Part shown: in pieces, positions 27,116 to 36,313 of the stretch | Layout of the letters: each line of letters begins with the position of its first letter | How positions within the stretch are numbered: position 1 is the first letter of the stretch | Assembly: GCF_040359615.1 (NCBI RefSeq) | Contig: NZ_CP132942.1 | Span: forward strand, 4,030,001-4,094,000 | DNA from: Tunturibacter psychrotolerans | Lineage (GTDB): Bacteria > Acidobacteriota > Terriglobia > Terriglobales > Acidobacteriaceae | Direction of reading: 5' to 3' | DNA: 64,000 bases | Program-made: the position numbers and the translations under genes | Notes under the pieces: generated by a model | The model's input: the letters and a program-made list of their open reading frames with translations, nothing else | What the model was told of the DNA's origin: nothing | The model's database searches: none

Positions 27116-27295
27116 GTGAACCCTCCTCCGCACAACAGCAGCAGAATGCAGCAAGCCAAACGCCGTGTCAATCGGTATGAGCCTGTGCACCGCTGCAACT
27201 CGAGACTCCTGCAGACGAGTTCTCTGTCACAAACCGGATAGTACCGCTGGCGCACCTTCGTTACGCTCAATCCATATTCATCAACGGAGACAGTA

Positions 27296-27960
27296 ATGCA
27301 CGAAATCATCCACCCTTCAATCCTCTACTTCGGAACACCTGTCGTTGTCGTCAGCATATCAACGAAGACGGCTCACCCAACCTCTCTCCCATATCTTCAG
27401 CGTGGTGGTTAGGTTGGAATGCTGTACTCGGCTTCGGCGCACACTCGAAGACCCCGCAGAACCTTCAGCGCACCCGCCAATGCGTCCTCAATCTCCCATC
27501 GGTCGACCAGGTAGCTCACGTCGACAGGCTCGCTCTCCTCACGGGCTCCAATCCCGTGCCACCGCACAAAATCCAAAAGGGCTACGTCTACCATCGCGAC
27601 AAGTTTGCCGCCTCCGGATTCACCCCGCTTCGATCCGAATTGGTCGCCCCGCCACGTATCGCAGAGTGCCCGATTCAACTCGAGGCAGAATTAACCGAAA
27701 GTCATCCTCTGGCGACCCAGGAGTCTCCCGGCCGCCTCATCGCGCTCGAAGTAAAGATCCTTCGTGTCCACATCGAACCCGAACTAAGACTCGAAGGCGA
27801 AACCAACCACGTCGACCCCGAAAAATGGCGCCCTCTCATCATGAGCTTTTGCCGCTTCTTCGGCCTCGGCGACGAGGTGCATCCTTCCCGGCTCGCAACA
27901 ATCCCGGAATCCGCCTACCGCCCCGCCCGCGTCGCAGCCATGCTCGAAGCCGGTATGTAA
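27296..27960 (+). pseudogene. Flavin-reductase-like protein broken by a 1-bp frameshift
   Basis: The reading frame begins at ATG 27296 (MHEIIHPSILYFGTPVVVVS, with ACGGAGAC upstream) but the homology then continues one frame over: NEDGSPNLSPISSAWWLGWN, FGAHSKTPQNLQRTRQCVLN, KIQKGYVYHRDKFAASGFT and a long C-terminal part to 27960. The join is at about 27355, in GTCGTCAGCATATCAACG, where one base seems missing. The first frame ends at a TAG near 27409. The flavin-reductase (DUF447-like) fold would bind FMN. A biological frameshift or an assembly error are both possible. Confidence 0.78.
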
Positions 27961-28011
27961 GCTGTTCGTCTCGACACGTCAGCAGACGTTCACCAGCCGA
28001 AGATTAAGAGA

Positions 28012-28896
28012 TCACCGCACTTGCGCTTGTCGGGTGAAACCCGTTGTCTGATAGATACCTGCGCACTTACCTCCAGCTACTCCAACGAAATCGGCATCGA
28101 TAGTTCCTTCAACCGCGTCTATCAACGTTCCTTGTAGTTCAAGCGTCGAGCCATCGTCCATCGTGAAGTTCGCGAGGACCAAATCTCCTTCGACCGCACT
28201 CAGAGGCATTACACCTGTCGTGCCCGATTTAAAACAAGAAGACCCTGCTACCTGAACGCTACCCTCGAGCAAAATATCACTCGGCGTAGACAATCCGGTG
28301 GCCGGGTTGATCACGGTCCCACTTTGCTTCAAAGTCGCTTGAATCGTAATGGGCTTTCCCTTTGGAATCCCAGCCGTGACAATCTGCGCTGTACCGTCAT
28401 AGATTCCGTTGATCAGAGGAAAAGCCGTCGCCGCAATCAGCCCCGACGAGCTTCCCGAACAGACACCGAACGGTAGCGTGTAAGACATGTTGTAAGTGCC
28501 AGACCACTCCCCGCTACCGGGCTGGGGAGCTTTTCCTTGAATCGATAGCGAACCAGGATCGCCAGCAGCCGTCTGAAGCGTGAATCTTCCACCATCCTCA
28601 ACCGTCCCCGTGGCCGAAACACCGAACGACGCCGATGAGACCACAATCCCCGACTGATCGGCGACGTCACATGGCCAATCAACATACCCGTACGCGGAGA
28701 TGTTGTTCCCGATCACATCAAAGGTCATCGCAAGCCGTACGTTGGTGACCGGCGTAAGCGGCAACTCAGTTGTCGGCATCGGCCCAACAAGCAACCAGTT
28801 TCCTGCTAGATTCGCTTGAGGCGGACTCCCTGCACCGCAACCAGTCAGCAGTAACAATCCAAATACCGCAAGAGAAAACAGGGCCCGAACGTTCAT
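28012..28896 (-). CDS. Hypothetical lipoprotein
   Basis: 294 residues. The start at 28896 gives a classic lipoprotein signal (FGLLLLTGC, acylated Cys20). The mature part is beta-rich, with Thr/Gly/Ser and many short strands (GNWLLVGPMP, GTVEDGGRFTLQ, SGTYNMSYTLPFGVC), reminiscent of proteins built from repeated immunoglobulin-like or DUF-type sheets, but no family is certain. It lies convergent to the broken flavin-reductase gene and downstream of the glutamine synthetase terminator. Confidence 0.7.
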   Translation of the reverse strand: MNVRALFSLAVFGLLLLTGCGAGSPPQANLAGNWLLVGPMPTTELPLTPVTNVRLAMTFDVIGNNISAYGYVDWPCDVADQSGIVVSSASFGVSATGTVEDGGRFTLQTAAGDPGSLSIQGKAPQPGSGEWSGTYNMSYTLPFGVCSGSSSGLIAATAFPLINGIYDGTAQIVTAGIPKGKPITIQATLKQSGTVINPATGLSTPSDILLEGSVQVAGSSCFKSGTTGVMPLSAVEGDLVLANFTMDDGSTLELQGTLIDAVEGTIDADFVGVAGGKCAGIYQTTGFTRQAQVR

Positions 28897-28943
28897 ATCG
28901 ATACGAACTCTAGCACGCACCACATCCCATGCCCATCAAAAAG

Positions 28944-28970
28944 AAAAGCCGATGATCTCTCATCGGCTTT
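28944..28970 (-). terminator. Terminator after glutamine synthetase
   Basis: AAAGCCGATGA pairs with TCATCGGCTTT around TCTC, and on the minus strand is followed by TTCTTTTT, 20 bp past the glnA stop. Confidence 0.85.
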
Positions 28971-28990
28971 CGCTGGAATTTGTAATTCCG

Positions 28991-30418
28991 TTAGAAGTTA
29001 TTCCAGAGCAGCTGATTATAAACATCGTGATGGAACTGCACCTCAGGCGCCTTCACAATCGTCCCCAGCAACCGCGCACAGCGATCCGCCGAAGCCTGTT
29101 TCAGATCCGCATAGCGGCCCTTCACATCCTCACCCAGCAATGTAGTCGTCCACTCCGCGCCACGGAAGTTCTCCAACGCCGTGTAGACATTGTCTGGCAG
29201 ATAACGCTCGGCCTGCCGCAGGTTTTTGATCCTCGAAGTCTCGCCATGCAATCCGCTCTTGAAGATCGAATACAGAACCAGGTAAGGATTCGCATCCGGC
29301 CCAACCGACCGAACCTCCACGCGCGCCGACTTCTCATTGCCAATCGGAATCCGCACCATCGATCCACGATCAGTAGCCGAAGCCTTGATCTGGTTCGGCG
29401 CCTCGAAGTGAGGATCAAGCCGGCGATAAGCATTCACACTCGCATTCAGGAGCAGGCAAATATCGTTGCCATGCGTCAGAATGCGATCCGTAAACTGCCA
29501 CGCCAACTTCGAGATCTTCTCCTCGCCCTTCGGATCCCAGAAAAGATTTTTCCCGCCCTTCGTAATCGAGACATTGGTGTGCATGCCGCTGCCGTTCACG
29601 CCAACAACCGGCTTCGGCAGAAAGCTCGCGGTCATTCCCATCTGTGTCGCCACCTGTCGACAGATCAGCTTGTAAAGCTGAATCTGGTCCGCAGCGGCCA
29701 CAACCTCACCATAGGTGTAGTTGATCTCGAACTGCGAGGGCGCAACCTCGGGATGGTCCTTCTCATTCTCGAAGCCCATCGCGCGCTGCACTTCAGCGGT
29801 CGTGTCGATAAACTCACGCAGCGGATCGCCTGGCAGCGAGTGATAGTACCCACCTTTATTCACATACTCGAAGCTACCCGTCTCGTGATAACTCCGTTCC
29901 GCATCGATCCCCTCAAACAGGAACCCTTCAATCTCATTCGCCGCGTTCAGCGTGTAGCCCTGCTTATCGAACAGCTCCTGCGAAAACGACTTCAGCACTC
30001 CCCGAATATCCGCGCTGTACGTCGTGCCGTTCTTATCGATCACCTCGCCGAATACCATCACCTTGCCTGCGCCAAACACATCCGCCGGCACCCAGTAAAA
30101 CGCGCTCCAGTCGATTCCAAGCCGCAGATCGCTCTCCCGCTGCGCCGTAAATCCACGAATCGACGAACCATCAAACGTCAGGTTGTCGTAGCTCTTCACC
30201 AGGAACTTCTTGTCGTAGTCCAGCATGTGCAGGCGGCCTTCAAGATCGCTGAAAAGAACCGTCACAGCCTTGATCCGCTTCTCATCGGTCAGGTACTTCA
30301 GCCGCTCCTCCCGAATCACATCAGCCGCAACTCGATTCCTCCGCTGCTCCTTCGCCGCCAGGTTCAGGTCCTCGAGTTCGCCATAGGAAAGCTCCAGAAA
30401 ATCACGAAATTCGCTCAA
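28991..30418 (-). CDS. glnA: Glutamine synthetase
   Basis: 475 residues from a TTG codon at 30418 with AAGGAG 10 bp upstream. Glutamine synthetase motifs are visible: DFLELSYGELEDLNL, FDGSSIRGF, NEIEGFLFEG, GFENEKDHPEVAPSQFEI, GVNGSGMHTNVSI, RVEVRSVGPDANPYLVL. The enzyme forms glutamine from glutamate, ammonia and ATP, and is the main nitrogen assimilation step. The GS-I-like layout with no adenylylation Tyr context visible by eye leaves the regulation open. It is transcribed as a single gene. Confidence 0.93.
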   Translation of the reverse strand: MSEFRDFLELSYGELEDLNLAAKEQRRNRVAADVIREERLKYLTDEKRIKAVTVLFSDLEGRLHMLDYDKKFLVKSYDNLTFDGSSIRGFTAQRESDLRLGIDWSAFYWVPADVFGAGKVMVFGEVIDKNGTTYSADIRGVLKSFSQELFDKQGYTLNAANEIEGFLFEGIDAERSYHETGSFEYVNKGGYYHSLPGDPLREFIDTTAEVQRAMGFENEKDHPEVAPSQFEINYTYGEVVAAADQIQLYKLICRQVATQMGMTASFLPKPVVGVNGSGMHTNVSITKGGKNLFWDPKGEEKISKLAWQFTDRILTHGNDICLLLNASVNAYRRLDPHFEAPNQIKASATDRGSMVRIPIGNEKSARVEVRSVGPDANPYLVLYSIFKSGLHGETSRIKNLRQAERYLPDNVYTALENFRGAEWTTTLLGEDVKGRYADLKQASADRCARLLGTIVKAPEVQFHHDVYNQLLWNNF

Positions 30419-30674
30419 AATAACACTCCTTCTGCAATGAGATACACGTCTTGCTGCAACTACTGGGAAAGATGTTTTTAGGTGATTGGAAGAGGGCGTG
30501 CCTGACCGTGATCTGACCGCTCTACACCTCAAAACTAACAGAAAATTCATCGACAAAAAAGCTGCAATCGCGAAAAGCCAAAGGAAAGCCTCCGTATCTC
30601 GCCACCTTGAATCACCGAGCCCGGTGACAACGTCTAATTACTTGTCAGTCCGACCTCTCAACCAAAGGACACTC

Positions 30675-31736
30675 ATGCAATACAAGACTCTCGGCGACAC
30701 CGGCCTTCTCGTCTCCACGCTTTGTTTCGGCACAATGACCTTCCACGGCGGCACCGGCCTCTTCCGCGCCATCGGTACCGTCGACCAGACCGGAGCCGAC
30801 GCGCTCATCAAAGCCTCCATCGACGCCGGCATCAATTTCTTCGACACCGCCGACGTCTACTCCGAAGGCGAGAGCGAAAAAGCCCTCGGCCAATCCCTCA
30901 AAACTCTCAACATCTCGCGCAGCACTGTAGTTATCGCCACCAAAGCCTTCGGCCGCACCGGCCCCGGTCGCAACGACGTCGGCGCCTCCCGTGGCCACAT
31001 CATGGACGCCGTCGACGCCAGCCTCCGCCGCCTTCAGACCGACCACATCGATCTCTATCAGATCCACGGCAACGACTCCATCACCCCCATAGAAGAGACC
31101 CTCCGCGCACTCGACACCCTCGTCCAGCAAGGAAAAGTCCGCTACATCGGAGTCTCCAACTGGCAGGCCTGGAAGATCGCCAAGGCCCTCGGCATCTCCC
31201 AGTTCAAAAACCTCGCCCGCTTCGACACCCTCCAGGCCTACTACTCCATCGCCGGCCGCGACCTAGAGCGCGATCTCGTCCCCCTGCTCAAAGCCGAAAA
31301 AACCGGCCTCCTAGTCTGGAGCCCACTCGCGGGCGGTCTTCTCTCCGGCAAATTCTCCCGCGAAAATCAGCGCCCCGAGGGCTCCCGCCGCTCCGAGTTC
31401 GACTTCCCCATCGTCGACAAAGAGCGCACCTGGCGCATCCTCGACGTCATGGCCCCCATCGCCAAAGCCCACAACTGCAGCCCCGCCCGAATCTCTCTCG
31501 CGTGGCTGTTAGCGAAGCCCGTAGTCACCTCAATCATCATCGGAGCAAAGCGCCTCGACCAGCTCGAAGACAACCTCGCCGCCGTCGATCTCAAGCTCAC
31601 CGCCGACGAACTAAAGCAGCTCGACGAAGTCAGCGCCCTGCCACCCGAGTACCCCGGCTGGATGCTTCCCTTCCAAAGCTCCAATCGCCTCGAGCCGATA
31701 GCCCGCACCGTTCCGGTCACACCCGGCAAATCATAA
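30675..31736 (+). CDS. Aldo/keto reductase
   Basis: 353 residues from the ATG at 30675 (AAGGAC upstream). Catalytic tetrad Asp57, Tyr62, Lys90 and His131 are in FFDTADVYSEGESE, TKAFG and YQIHGND, and the NADPH-binding segment IIIGAKRLDQLEDN is near the C-terminus. The family reduces aldehydes and ketones with NADPH; the real substrate is unknown. It is the first of a run of plus-strand genes. An inverted repeat at 31744 follows. Confidence 0.9.
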   Translation: MQYKTLGDTGLLVSTLCFGTMTFHGGTGLFRAIGTVDQTGADALIKASIDAGINFFDTADVYSEGESEKALGQSLKTLNISRSTVVIATKAFGRTGPGRNDVGASRGHIMDAVDASLRRLQTDHIDLYQIHGNDSITPIEETLRALDTLVQQGKVRYIGVSNWQAWKIAKALGISQFKNLARFDTLQAYYSIAGRDLERDLVPLLKAEKTGLLVWSPLAGGLLSGKFSRENQRPEGSRRSEFDFPIVDKERTWRILDVMAPIAKAHNCSPARISLAWLLAKPVVTSIIIGAKRLDQLEDNLAAVDLKLTADELKQLDEVSALPPEYPGWMLPFQSSNRLEPIARTVPVTPGKS

Positions 31737-31743
31737 CTCCGCA

Positions 31744-31777
31744 GCAGGACACCGCCCCACGAAAGGTCGTGTCCTGC
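31744..31777 (+). terminator. Inverted repeat after the aldo/keto reductase
   Basis: GCAGGACAC and GTGTCCTGC are perfect inverted arms with a 16-nt loop, 8 bp past the stop codon. No T-run follows, so a Rho-independent terminator is not certain. Confidence 0.45.
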
Positions 31778-31862
31778 CGCCCACATTAACGTTCCGCAAA
31801 TAAGCAAGGCACCCGCAGCCCGACGAGGCTCACAAACGCCTATAAACTTGAACAGGATCATC

Positions 31863-32810
31863 ATGACGACAACGAACAGCAAGACCACCACCAACAAACG
31901 CATCGGCCTCATCCAGATGTCCTGCGTCCCCGATACCGCAGCCAACCTCGACAAAGCCGCCGACCGTGTCCGCGAAGCCGCCCGCGCCGGAGCCAACGTC
32001 ATCTGCCTCCCCGAGCTCTTCCGCGCCCAATACTTCTGCCAGCGCGAAGAGCACGCCCTCTTCGACACCGCCGAGTCCATCCCCGGCCCCTCCACCGAGC
32101 GCCTCAGCGCCATCGCGAAGGAAGAAAAAGTAGTCGTCATCGCCAGCCTCTTCGAGCGCCGCGCCCCCGGCCTCTATCACAACACCGCTGCCATCCTCGA
32201 AACCGACGGCAGCATCAAGGGCATCTACCGCAAGATGCACATCCCCGACGACCCCCTCTACTACGAGAAGTTCTACTTCACCCCCGGCGACCTCGGCTTC
32301 AAAGCCATGAAGACCACTCAGGGAGACATCGGCACGCTCGTCTGCTGGGACCAGTGGTATCCAGAAGCCGCCCGCGAGACCGCCCTCCGCGGCGCCAACA
32401 CGCTCTTCTACCCCACCGCCATCGGCTGGCACCCCTCTGAGAAAGCCGAATACGGCGACGCTCAATACTCCGCCTGGCAGACCACGCAGCGCGCCCATGC
32501 AATATCCAACGGCGTCTTTGTCGGCGCAGTCAACCGCGTAGGCCACGAGCACGGCGACGTCATCCACAACGGTGTCGAGATGCGCGGCCCCGGCGACCAC
32601 ACGCCCAAATCCGGCCTCGAATTCTGGGGTGGCAGCTTCATCGCCGACCCGTTCGGTCGCGTCATCGCGCAAGCCAGCCACGACAAAGAAGAGATCCTCA
32701 TCGCCGAGATCGACCTCAAGCTCCAGGAAGACACTCGCCGCAACTGGCCCTTTCTCCGCGACCGCCGCATCGACGCCTACAACGGCATCACCAGCCGCTT
32801 CATCGACTAG
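31863..32810 (+). CDS. aguB: N-carbamoylputrescine amidase
   Basis: 315 residues from the ATG at 31863. The nitrilase-superfamily triad is Glu51 (ICLPELFRAQYFCQ), Lys124 (IYRKMHIPDDPLYYEKFYF) and Cys161 (TLVCWDQWYPEAAR). This particular set of flanking residues is that of N-carbamoylputrescine amidases, which hydrolyse N-carbamoylputrescine to putrescine, CO2 and ammonia. The partner enzyme agmatine deiminase lies downstream at 34532, after two unrelated genes. Confidence 0.92.
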   Translation: MTTTNSKTTTNKRIGLIQMSCVPDTAANLDKAADRVREAARAGANVICLPELFRAQYFCQREEHALFDTAESIPGPSTERLSAIAKEEKVVVIASLFERRAPGLYHNTAAILETDGSIKGIYRKMHIPDDPLYYEKFYFTPGDLGFKAMKTTQGDIGTLVCWDQWYPEAARETALRGANTLFYPTAIGWHPSEKAEYGDAQYSAWQTTQRAHAISNGVFVGAVNRVGHEHGDVIHNGVEMRGPGDHTPKSGLEFWGGSFIADPFGRVIAQASHDKEEILIAEIDLKLQEDTRRNWPFLRDRRIDAYNGITSRFID

Positions 32811-32947
32811 AGCCCCGTCCCGGTCTTAGCCGTGAACGCGCGGGAATATCTAGCCGCCAGAAGTGTTTATCTATCAGGGCCACGTCTTGGGTGGCCGGCT
32901 GATACAGCCCAGACACGAATATGCTGCTGCGTCAGAAAGGAAGTCAG

Positions 32948-33721
32948 ATGAGATTAATGGGTAAAGTAGCACTGATTACAGGTGGCAACAGCGGCATCGG
33001 ATTGGCCACCGCAAAGCGATTCCTGGAGGAAGGAGCGAAAGTCGCGATCACAGGCAGAAACCAGAAGACGCTCGAAACAACCGTACAAGAACTCGGGCCC
33101 GGGGTGCTTGTCATGAAAGCGGACGTAACAGACCGCAAAGCCATGAAGAAAGCTATCGCAGCGACAGTCGAGCAGTTCGGCAATCTCGATATCCTCTTTG
33201 CAAACGCTGGAATCGGCCCCCTCACGCCGCTCGGCAGCACCTCGATCGAGGTGTTCGAGGAGATTTTGAGCGTCAATGTAACCTCGACCTTCTTTATCGT
33301 GCAGGAGTGCCTGCCTTATCTGAACGACGGCGCTTCCATCATCTTCAACAGTTCGGTCCAGAATGTGAACGGCAGGCCTGGCCTGTCTGCCTATGCGGCA
33401 AGTAAAGCGGCCGTCAGAACAATGGCGCGCGTGATGGCCTCCGAGCTTTCTCCACGCGGAATTCGAATCAATGTGGTCACCCCAGGGGCAGTCGATACCC
33501 CTATATGGGATGCAACCGTAACCACCGACGAAGATAGACACACGCTCCACAAGGTTGTCGAAAGAGGCATCCCTCTCGGACGAATGGGCGACCCTCTGGA
33601 AGTGGCCAATGCCGTCGTCTTTCTCGCCTCAGATGAGTCCTCTTTCATTCAGGCCACTGAGATCGTTATTGATGGCGGAGCCACGGGCGCACCCATGGGA
33701 GCGCCAATCTACAAACAGTAA
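32948..33721 (+). CDS. Short-chain dehydrogenase/reductase
   Basis: 257 residues from the ATG at 32948 (AAAGGAAGTCAG upstream). The cofactor loop TGGNSGIG is at 11-18, NAG at 86-88, the catalytic Ser in NSSVQ, Tyr149 and Lys153 (YAASK). The substrate is not predictable. Codon use has more G-ending codons than aguB and aguA, and it lies between them; with the tautomerase next door it looks like an inserted pair. Confidence 0.9.
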   Translation: MRLMGKVALITGGNSGIGLATAKRFLEEGAKVAITGRNQKTLETTVQELGPGVLVMKADVTDRKAMKKAIAATVEQFGNLDILFANAGIGPLTPLGSTSIEVFEEILSVNVTSTFFIVQECLPYLNDGASIIFNSSVQNVNGRPGLSAYAASKAAVRTMARVMASELSPRGIRINVVTPGAVDTPIWDATVTTDEDRHTLHKVVERGIPLGRMGDPLEVANAVVFLASDESSFIQATEIVIDGGATGAPMGAPIYKQ

Positions 33722-33757
33722 AACTCGGCCCTGATAGCGGCGTTACCCACATCTCAA

Positions 33758-34150
33758 CTAGGCGGTTGCAACCGGTGGCGCGAGCCGGCCGCCCCCGAAG
33801 GAACTGCTGGCACGATCAATCTCGCCAAAGAACACCATAATGTCGTTCGGATCGGTGCCAGCACCGTCGAGTGTTTCGATTAAAGCCGCCAGCAGACGTG
33901 TCTTTCTGGCTGCGTCAGTCCCGGACGACACAAGCACTTCGATCATCAGCATCTTCTCCGTTCGAGGTTTCGGCAGACCAGGATAGTTGAGATCAACTCT
34001 CAGGTCGCTCTCCTCAAGACAAAAAAACCGCTGGAACATATCGTCGTGGGGATACCCCGCCTTGATGCTCGCCTGGTGTATGGCCCGGGAGATCGCGTCT
34101 TTTTCGTCAGCGGTTCTACCGGATCTCAACGTCACTGTAAACAACGGCAT
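33758..34150 (-). CDS. Tautomerase/MIF-like protein (4-oxalocrotonate tautomerase superfamily)
   Basis: 130 residues beginning MPLFTVTLRSG, with the N-terminal Pro2 that is the catalytic base of the superfamily after Met removal. The C-terminal IMVFFGEIDRASSSFGGG is also typical of this group of longer tautomerases, often called DUF1904 or tautomerase_2-like. Start at 34150 is chosen because AGGAGATTTC precedes it. It is convergent to the SDR gene. Confidence 0.8.
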   Translation of the reverse strand: MPLFTVTLRSGRTADEKDAISRAIHQASIKAGYPHDDMFQRFFCLEESDLRVDLNYPGLPKPRTEKMLMIEVLVSSGTDAARKTRLLAALIETLDGAGTDPNDIMVFFGEIDRASSSFGGGRLAPPVATA

Positions 34151-34531
34151 GAAATCTCCTGATGATGAAGGATGGTCGAGCCCAGCATCCAACGGCTTCC
34201 CGGTGTCTCGAACCAATCACCTCTCATAAGATTCTTCATAGGACTCGATCGATGCGCCGCCCATAACTCTGTCAACCCCCAAACCACATAAAACCCGCGT
34301 CAATCCAGCACATTCGCGTGGCGTATCAGTTATCTCCAAACAGCTATACTTAAATAAGCGCGCTCTTTCGCGAACAAGCGACCGAAGCCCACGCCAGTTC
34401 ATCCAAACGTGGTGCAGGGCTGCTACCGTGTCTTGAATGCCTTGGAAGTCCAAGCCTAAGCCGCGTGGATGGAAGACTTTGCACACTTTTTGACCCGGGG
34501 AGGGGTACCTCCCAAGAAGGAGCAAGCCAGG
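34151..34531. other. Gap without a gene
   Basis: This 381-bp stretch between the tautomerase gene and aguA contains only an AT-rich patch (TATACTTAAATAAG near 34345, a possible promoter -10 region) and no repeat or structure I recognise. Confidence 0.5.
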
Positions 34532-35617
34532 GTGAGCCGTACGACCGACACACCGACCAACTACCGCATGCCCGCAGAGTGGGCTCCCCACGCCGCCACC
34601 TGGCTCGGCTGGCCCCATAACGCCGAAGACTGGCCCGGCAAATTCCAAACCATCCCCTGGGTCTACGGAGAAATCGTCCGTCATCTCTCCAGCGTCGAAG
34701 ACGTCCACATCCTCGTCAACGACCTTGCCGCCGAGCGCCGCGCCACCAACCTCCTCCGCCGCGCCGGAGCCAACCTCGCCCGCCTCCACTTCCACCACTG
34801 GCAGACCGATCGCGTCTGGCTCCGCGACTCCGGCCCCATCTTCGTCAAAAACGCCGCAGGCGAATCCGCCATCACCAACTGGAAGTTCAACGCCTGGGCC
34901 AAGTACGACAACTGGCACCGTGACGACCAGATCCCCCAGCACGTCGCCAAACACTACGACATGCCCCAGTTCAAACCCGAGATCGAAGGAGCCAACGGCA
35001 AGCCCCACCGCCTCGTTCTCGAGGGCGGCAGCATCGACACCAACGGCGCCGGCCTCCTCCTCACCACCGAAGAGTGCCTCCTCAGCGAAATCCAACAGCG
35101 CAACCCCGGTCTAGGCGACGAGTCCGAAACCCGCAAGCGCCTGGAGCAGGCCTTTCACGAATATCTCGGCATCGAAAAAGTTCTCTGGCTCCATAAAGGC
35201 TGTGCCGGCGACGACACCCACGGCCACGTCGACGACATCACCCGCTTCGTCGCCGAAAACAAGATCCTCACCGCCGTCGAGCCCAACACTCACGACGAAA
35301 ACCACCTGCCCCTCGCCGAAAACCTCAACCGCCTCCGCAACTTCCGCAACCTCGCAGGCGAGCCCTTCGAAATAGTCGAGCTGCCCATGCCCGCCCCGGT
35401 TATCTTCGAAGGCCAACGCCTACCCGCCAGCTACGCCAACTTCTACATCGCAAACTCGCTCGTCCTGGTCCCCACCTTCAACGACCCCAACGACCGTCAC
35501 GCGCTCAACATTATTGCTGCTTGCTTCCCCGACCGCGAGATCATCGGCATCCACGCCGTCGACCTCGTCTGGGGCCTAGGCACCCTCCACTGCCTCTCCC
35601 AACAAGAACCCGCATGA
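34532..35617 (+). CDS. aguA: Agmatine deiminase
   Basis: About 361 residues from a GTG at 34532, with AAGGAG about 10 bp upstream; a later ATG at 34568 is less likely. Family motifs are YRMPAEWAPHAATWLGWPHN, VWLRDSGPIFV, NWKFNAWAKYDNW, LEGGSIDTNG, CAGDDTHGHVDDITRFV and the terminal GLGTLHCLSQQEP with the nucleophile Cys. Agmatine deiminase converts agmatine to N-carbamoylputrescine, which AguB then hydrolyses. The usual GGGxIHC is altered to GLGTLHC. The next gene overlaps its stop by 4 bp. Confidence 0.93.
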   Translation: MSRTTDTPTNYRMPAEWAPHAATWLGWPHNAEDWPGKFQTIPWVYGEIVRHLSSVEDVHILVNDLAAERRATNLLRRAGANLARLHFHHWQTDRVWLRDSGPIFVKNAAGESAITNWKFNAWAKYDNWHRDDQIPQHVAKHYDMPQFKPEIEGANGKPHRLVLEGGSIDTNGAGLLLTTEECLLSEIQQRNPGLGDESETRKRLEQAFHEYLGIEKVLWLHKGCAGDDTHGHVDDITRFVAENKILTAVEPNTHDENHLPLAENLNRLRNFRNLAGEPFEIVELPMPAPVIFEGQRLPASYANFYIANSLVLVPTFNDPNDRHALNIIAACFPDREIIGIHAVDLVWGLGTLHCLSQQEPA

Positions 35618-36276
35618 ATACCATGACAGACAAAACAGATACGACAACTACATTGGACACCAAAGACACGAAAGATCAGTCCTACCGAGCCGCCCTCGAA
35701 ACCTACATCGCGACCCACGCCAAGCCGACCCACAAATTCGGCCACCAACCCCGCCTCTACGCACTCACGCAGCAAATCGGACAAGGCCTCACCTATGACG
35801 ATGACGTAGTCTTCGCCGCAGTCTGGCTCCACGATCTAGGCGTCTTCGTCGGCCACCGCCCCGAAGACGAAGTCGCACTCAAAACCTGGGACCACGTAGC
35901 CTACGCGATCGAAAAAACTCCCGCGCTCCTCACGGAGTTCTGCTTCCCCGAAGAAAAAATCACCGCCGTTCTCGAAGTCATTCGCACCCACCAGCCCCAC
36001 GACAAGCCACTCACCATCGAAGCCACCATCGCCCGCGACGCCGACATCCTCGAGCAACTCGGCGCCATTGGCATCACCCGCACCCTCGCCAAACTAGGCA
36101 GCGACACGCGTTTCGAAACCTTCACCGAAGCCCACACGGCCCTCAAAAAACACCTCACGAATCTCCCCTCACAGCTCCTTCTTGAGACCTCGAAAGTCCT
36201 CGCAGCCCCGCGCATCGCGACCATGCAAACCTTCCTCGATGCCCTCGAATCCGAAGCCGGCCCAAATCTCTATTAA
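35614..36276 (+). CDS. HD-domain phosphohydrolase-like protein
   Basis: 220 residues. Its ATG overlaps the aguA stop (ATGA), indicating coupled translation. The HD motif WLHDLG has His73 and Asp74, preceded by HKFGH and followed by DHVAYAIEK, typical of small HD proteins related to YedJ/uridylyltransferase-like hydrolases. Residues 4-22 (TDKTDTTTTLDTKDTKDQS) are a low-complexity linker made from short repeats. The substrate is unknown; genomic coupling to aguA suggests a link to polyamine metabolism, which is only positional. Confidence 0.85.
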   Translation: MNTMTDKTDTTTTLDTKDTKDQSYRAALETYIATHAKPTHKFGHQPRLYALTQQIGQGLTYDDDVVFAAVWLHDLGVFVGHRPEDEVALKTWDHVAYAIEKTPALLTEFCFPEEKITAVLEVIRTHQPHDKPLTIEATIARDADILEQLGAIGITRTLAKLGSDTRFETFTEAHTALKKHLTNLPSQLLLETSKVLAAPRIATMQTFLDALESEAGPNLY

Positions 36277-36313
36277 CCGCTCTGATCACGAAGCAAAGCT
36301 AAACTAGCCTGCA

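Noticed and set aside
28952..30481. Long plus-strand frame antisense to glnA
   Set aside because: Fully overlaps the well-supported glutamine synthetase and is rich in Arg/His/Leu, a shadow pattern.
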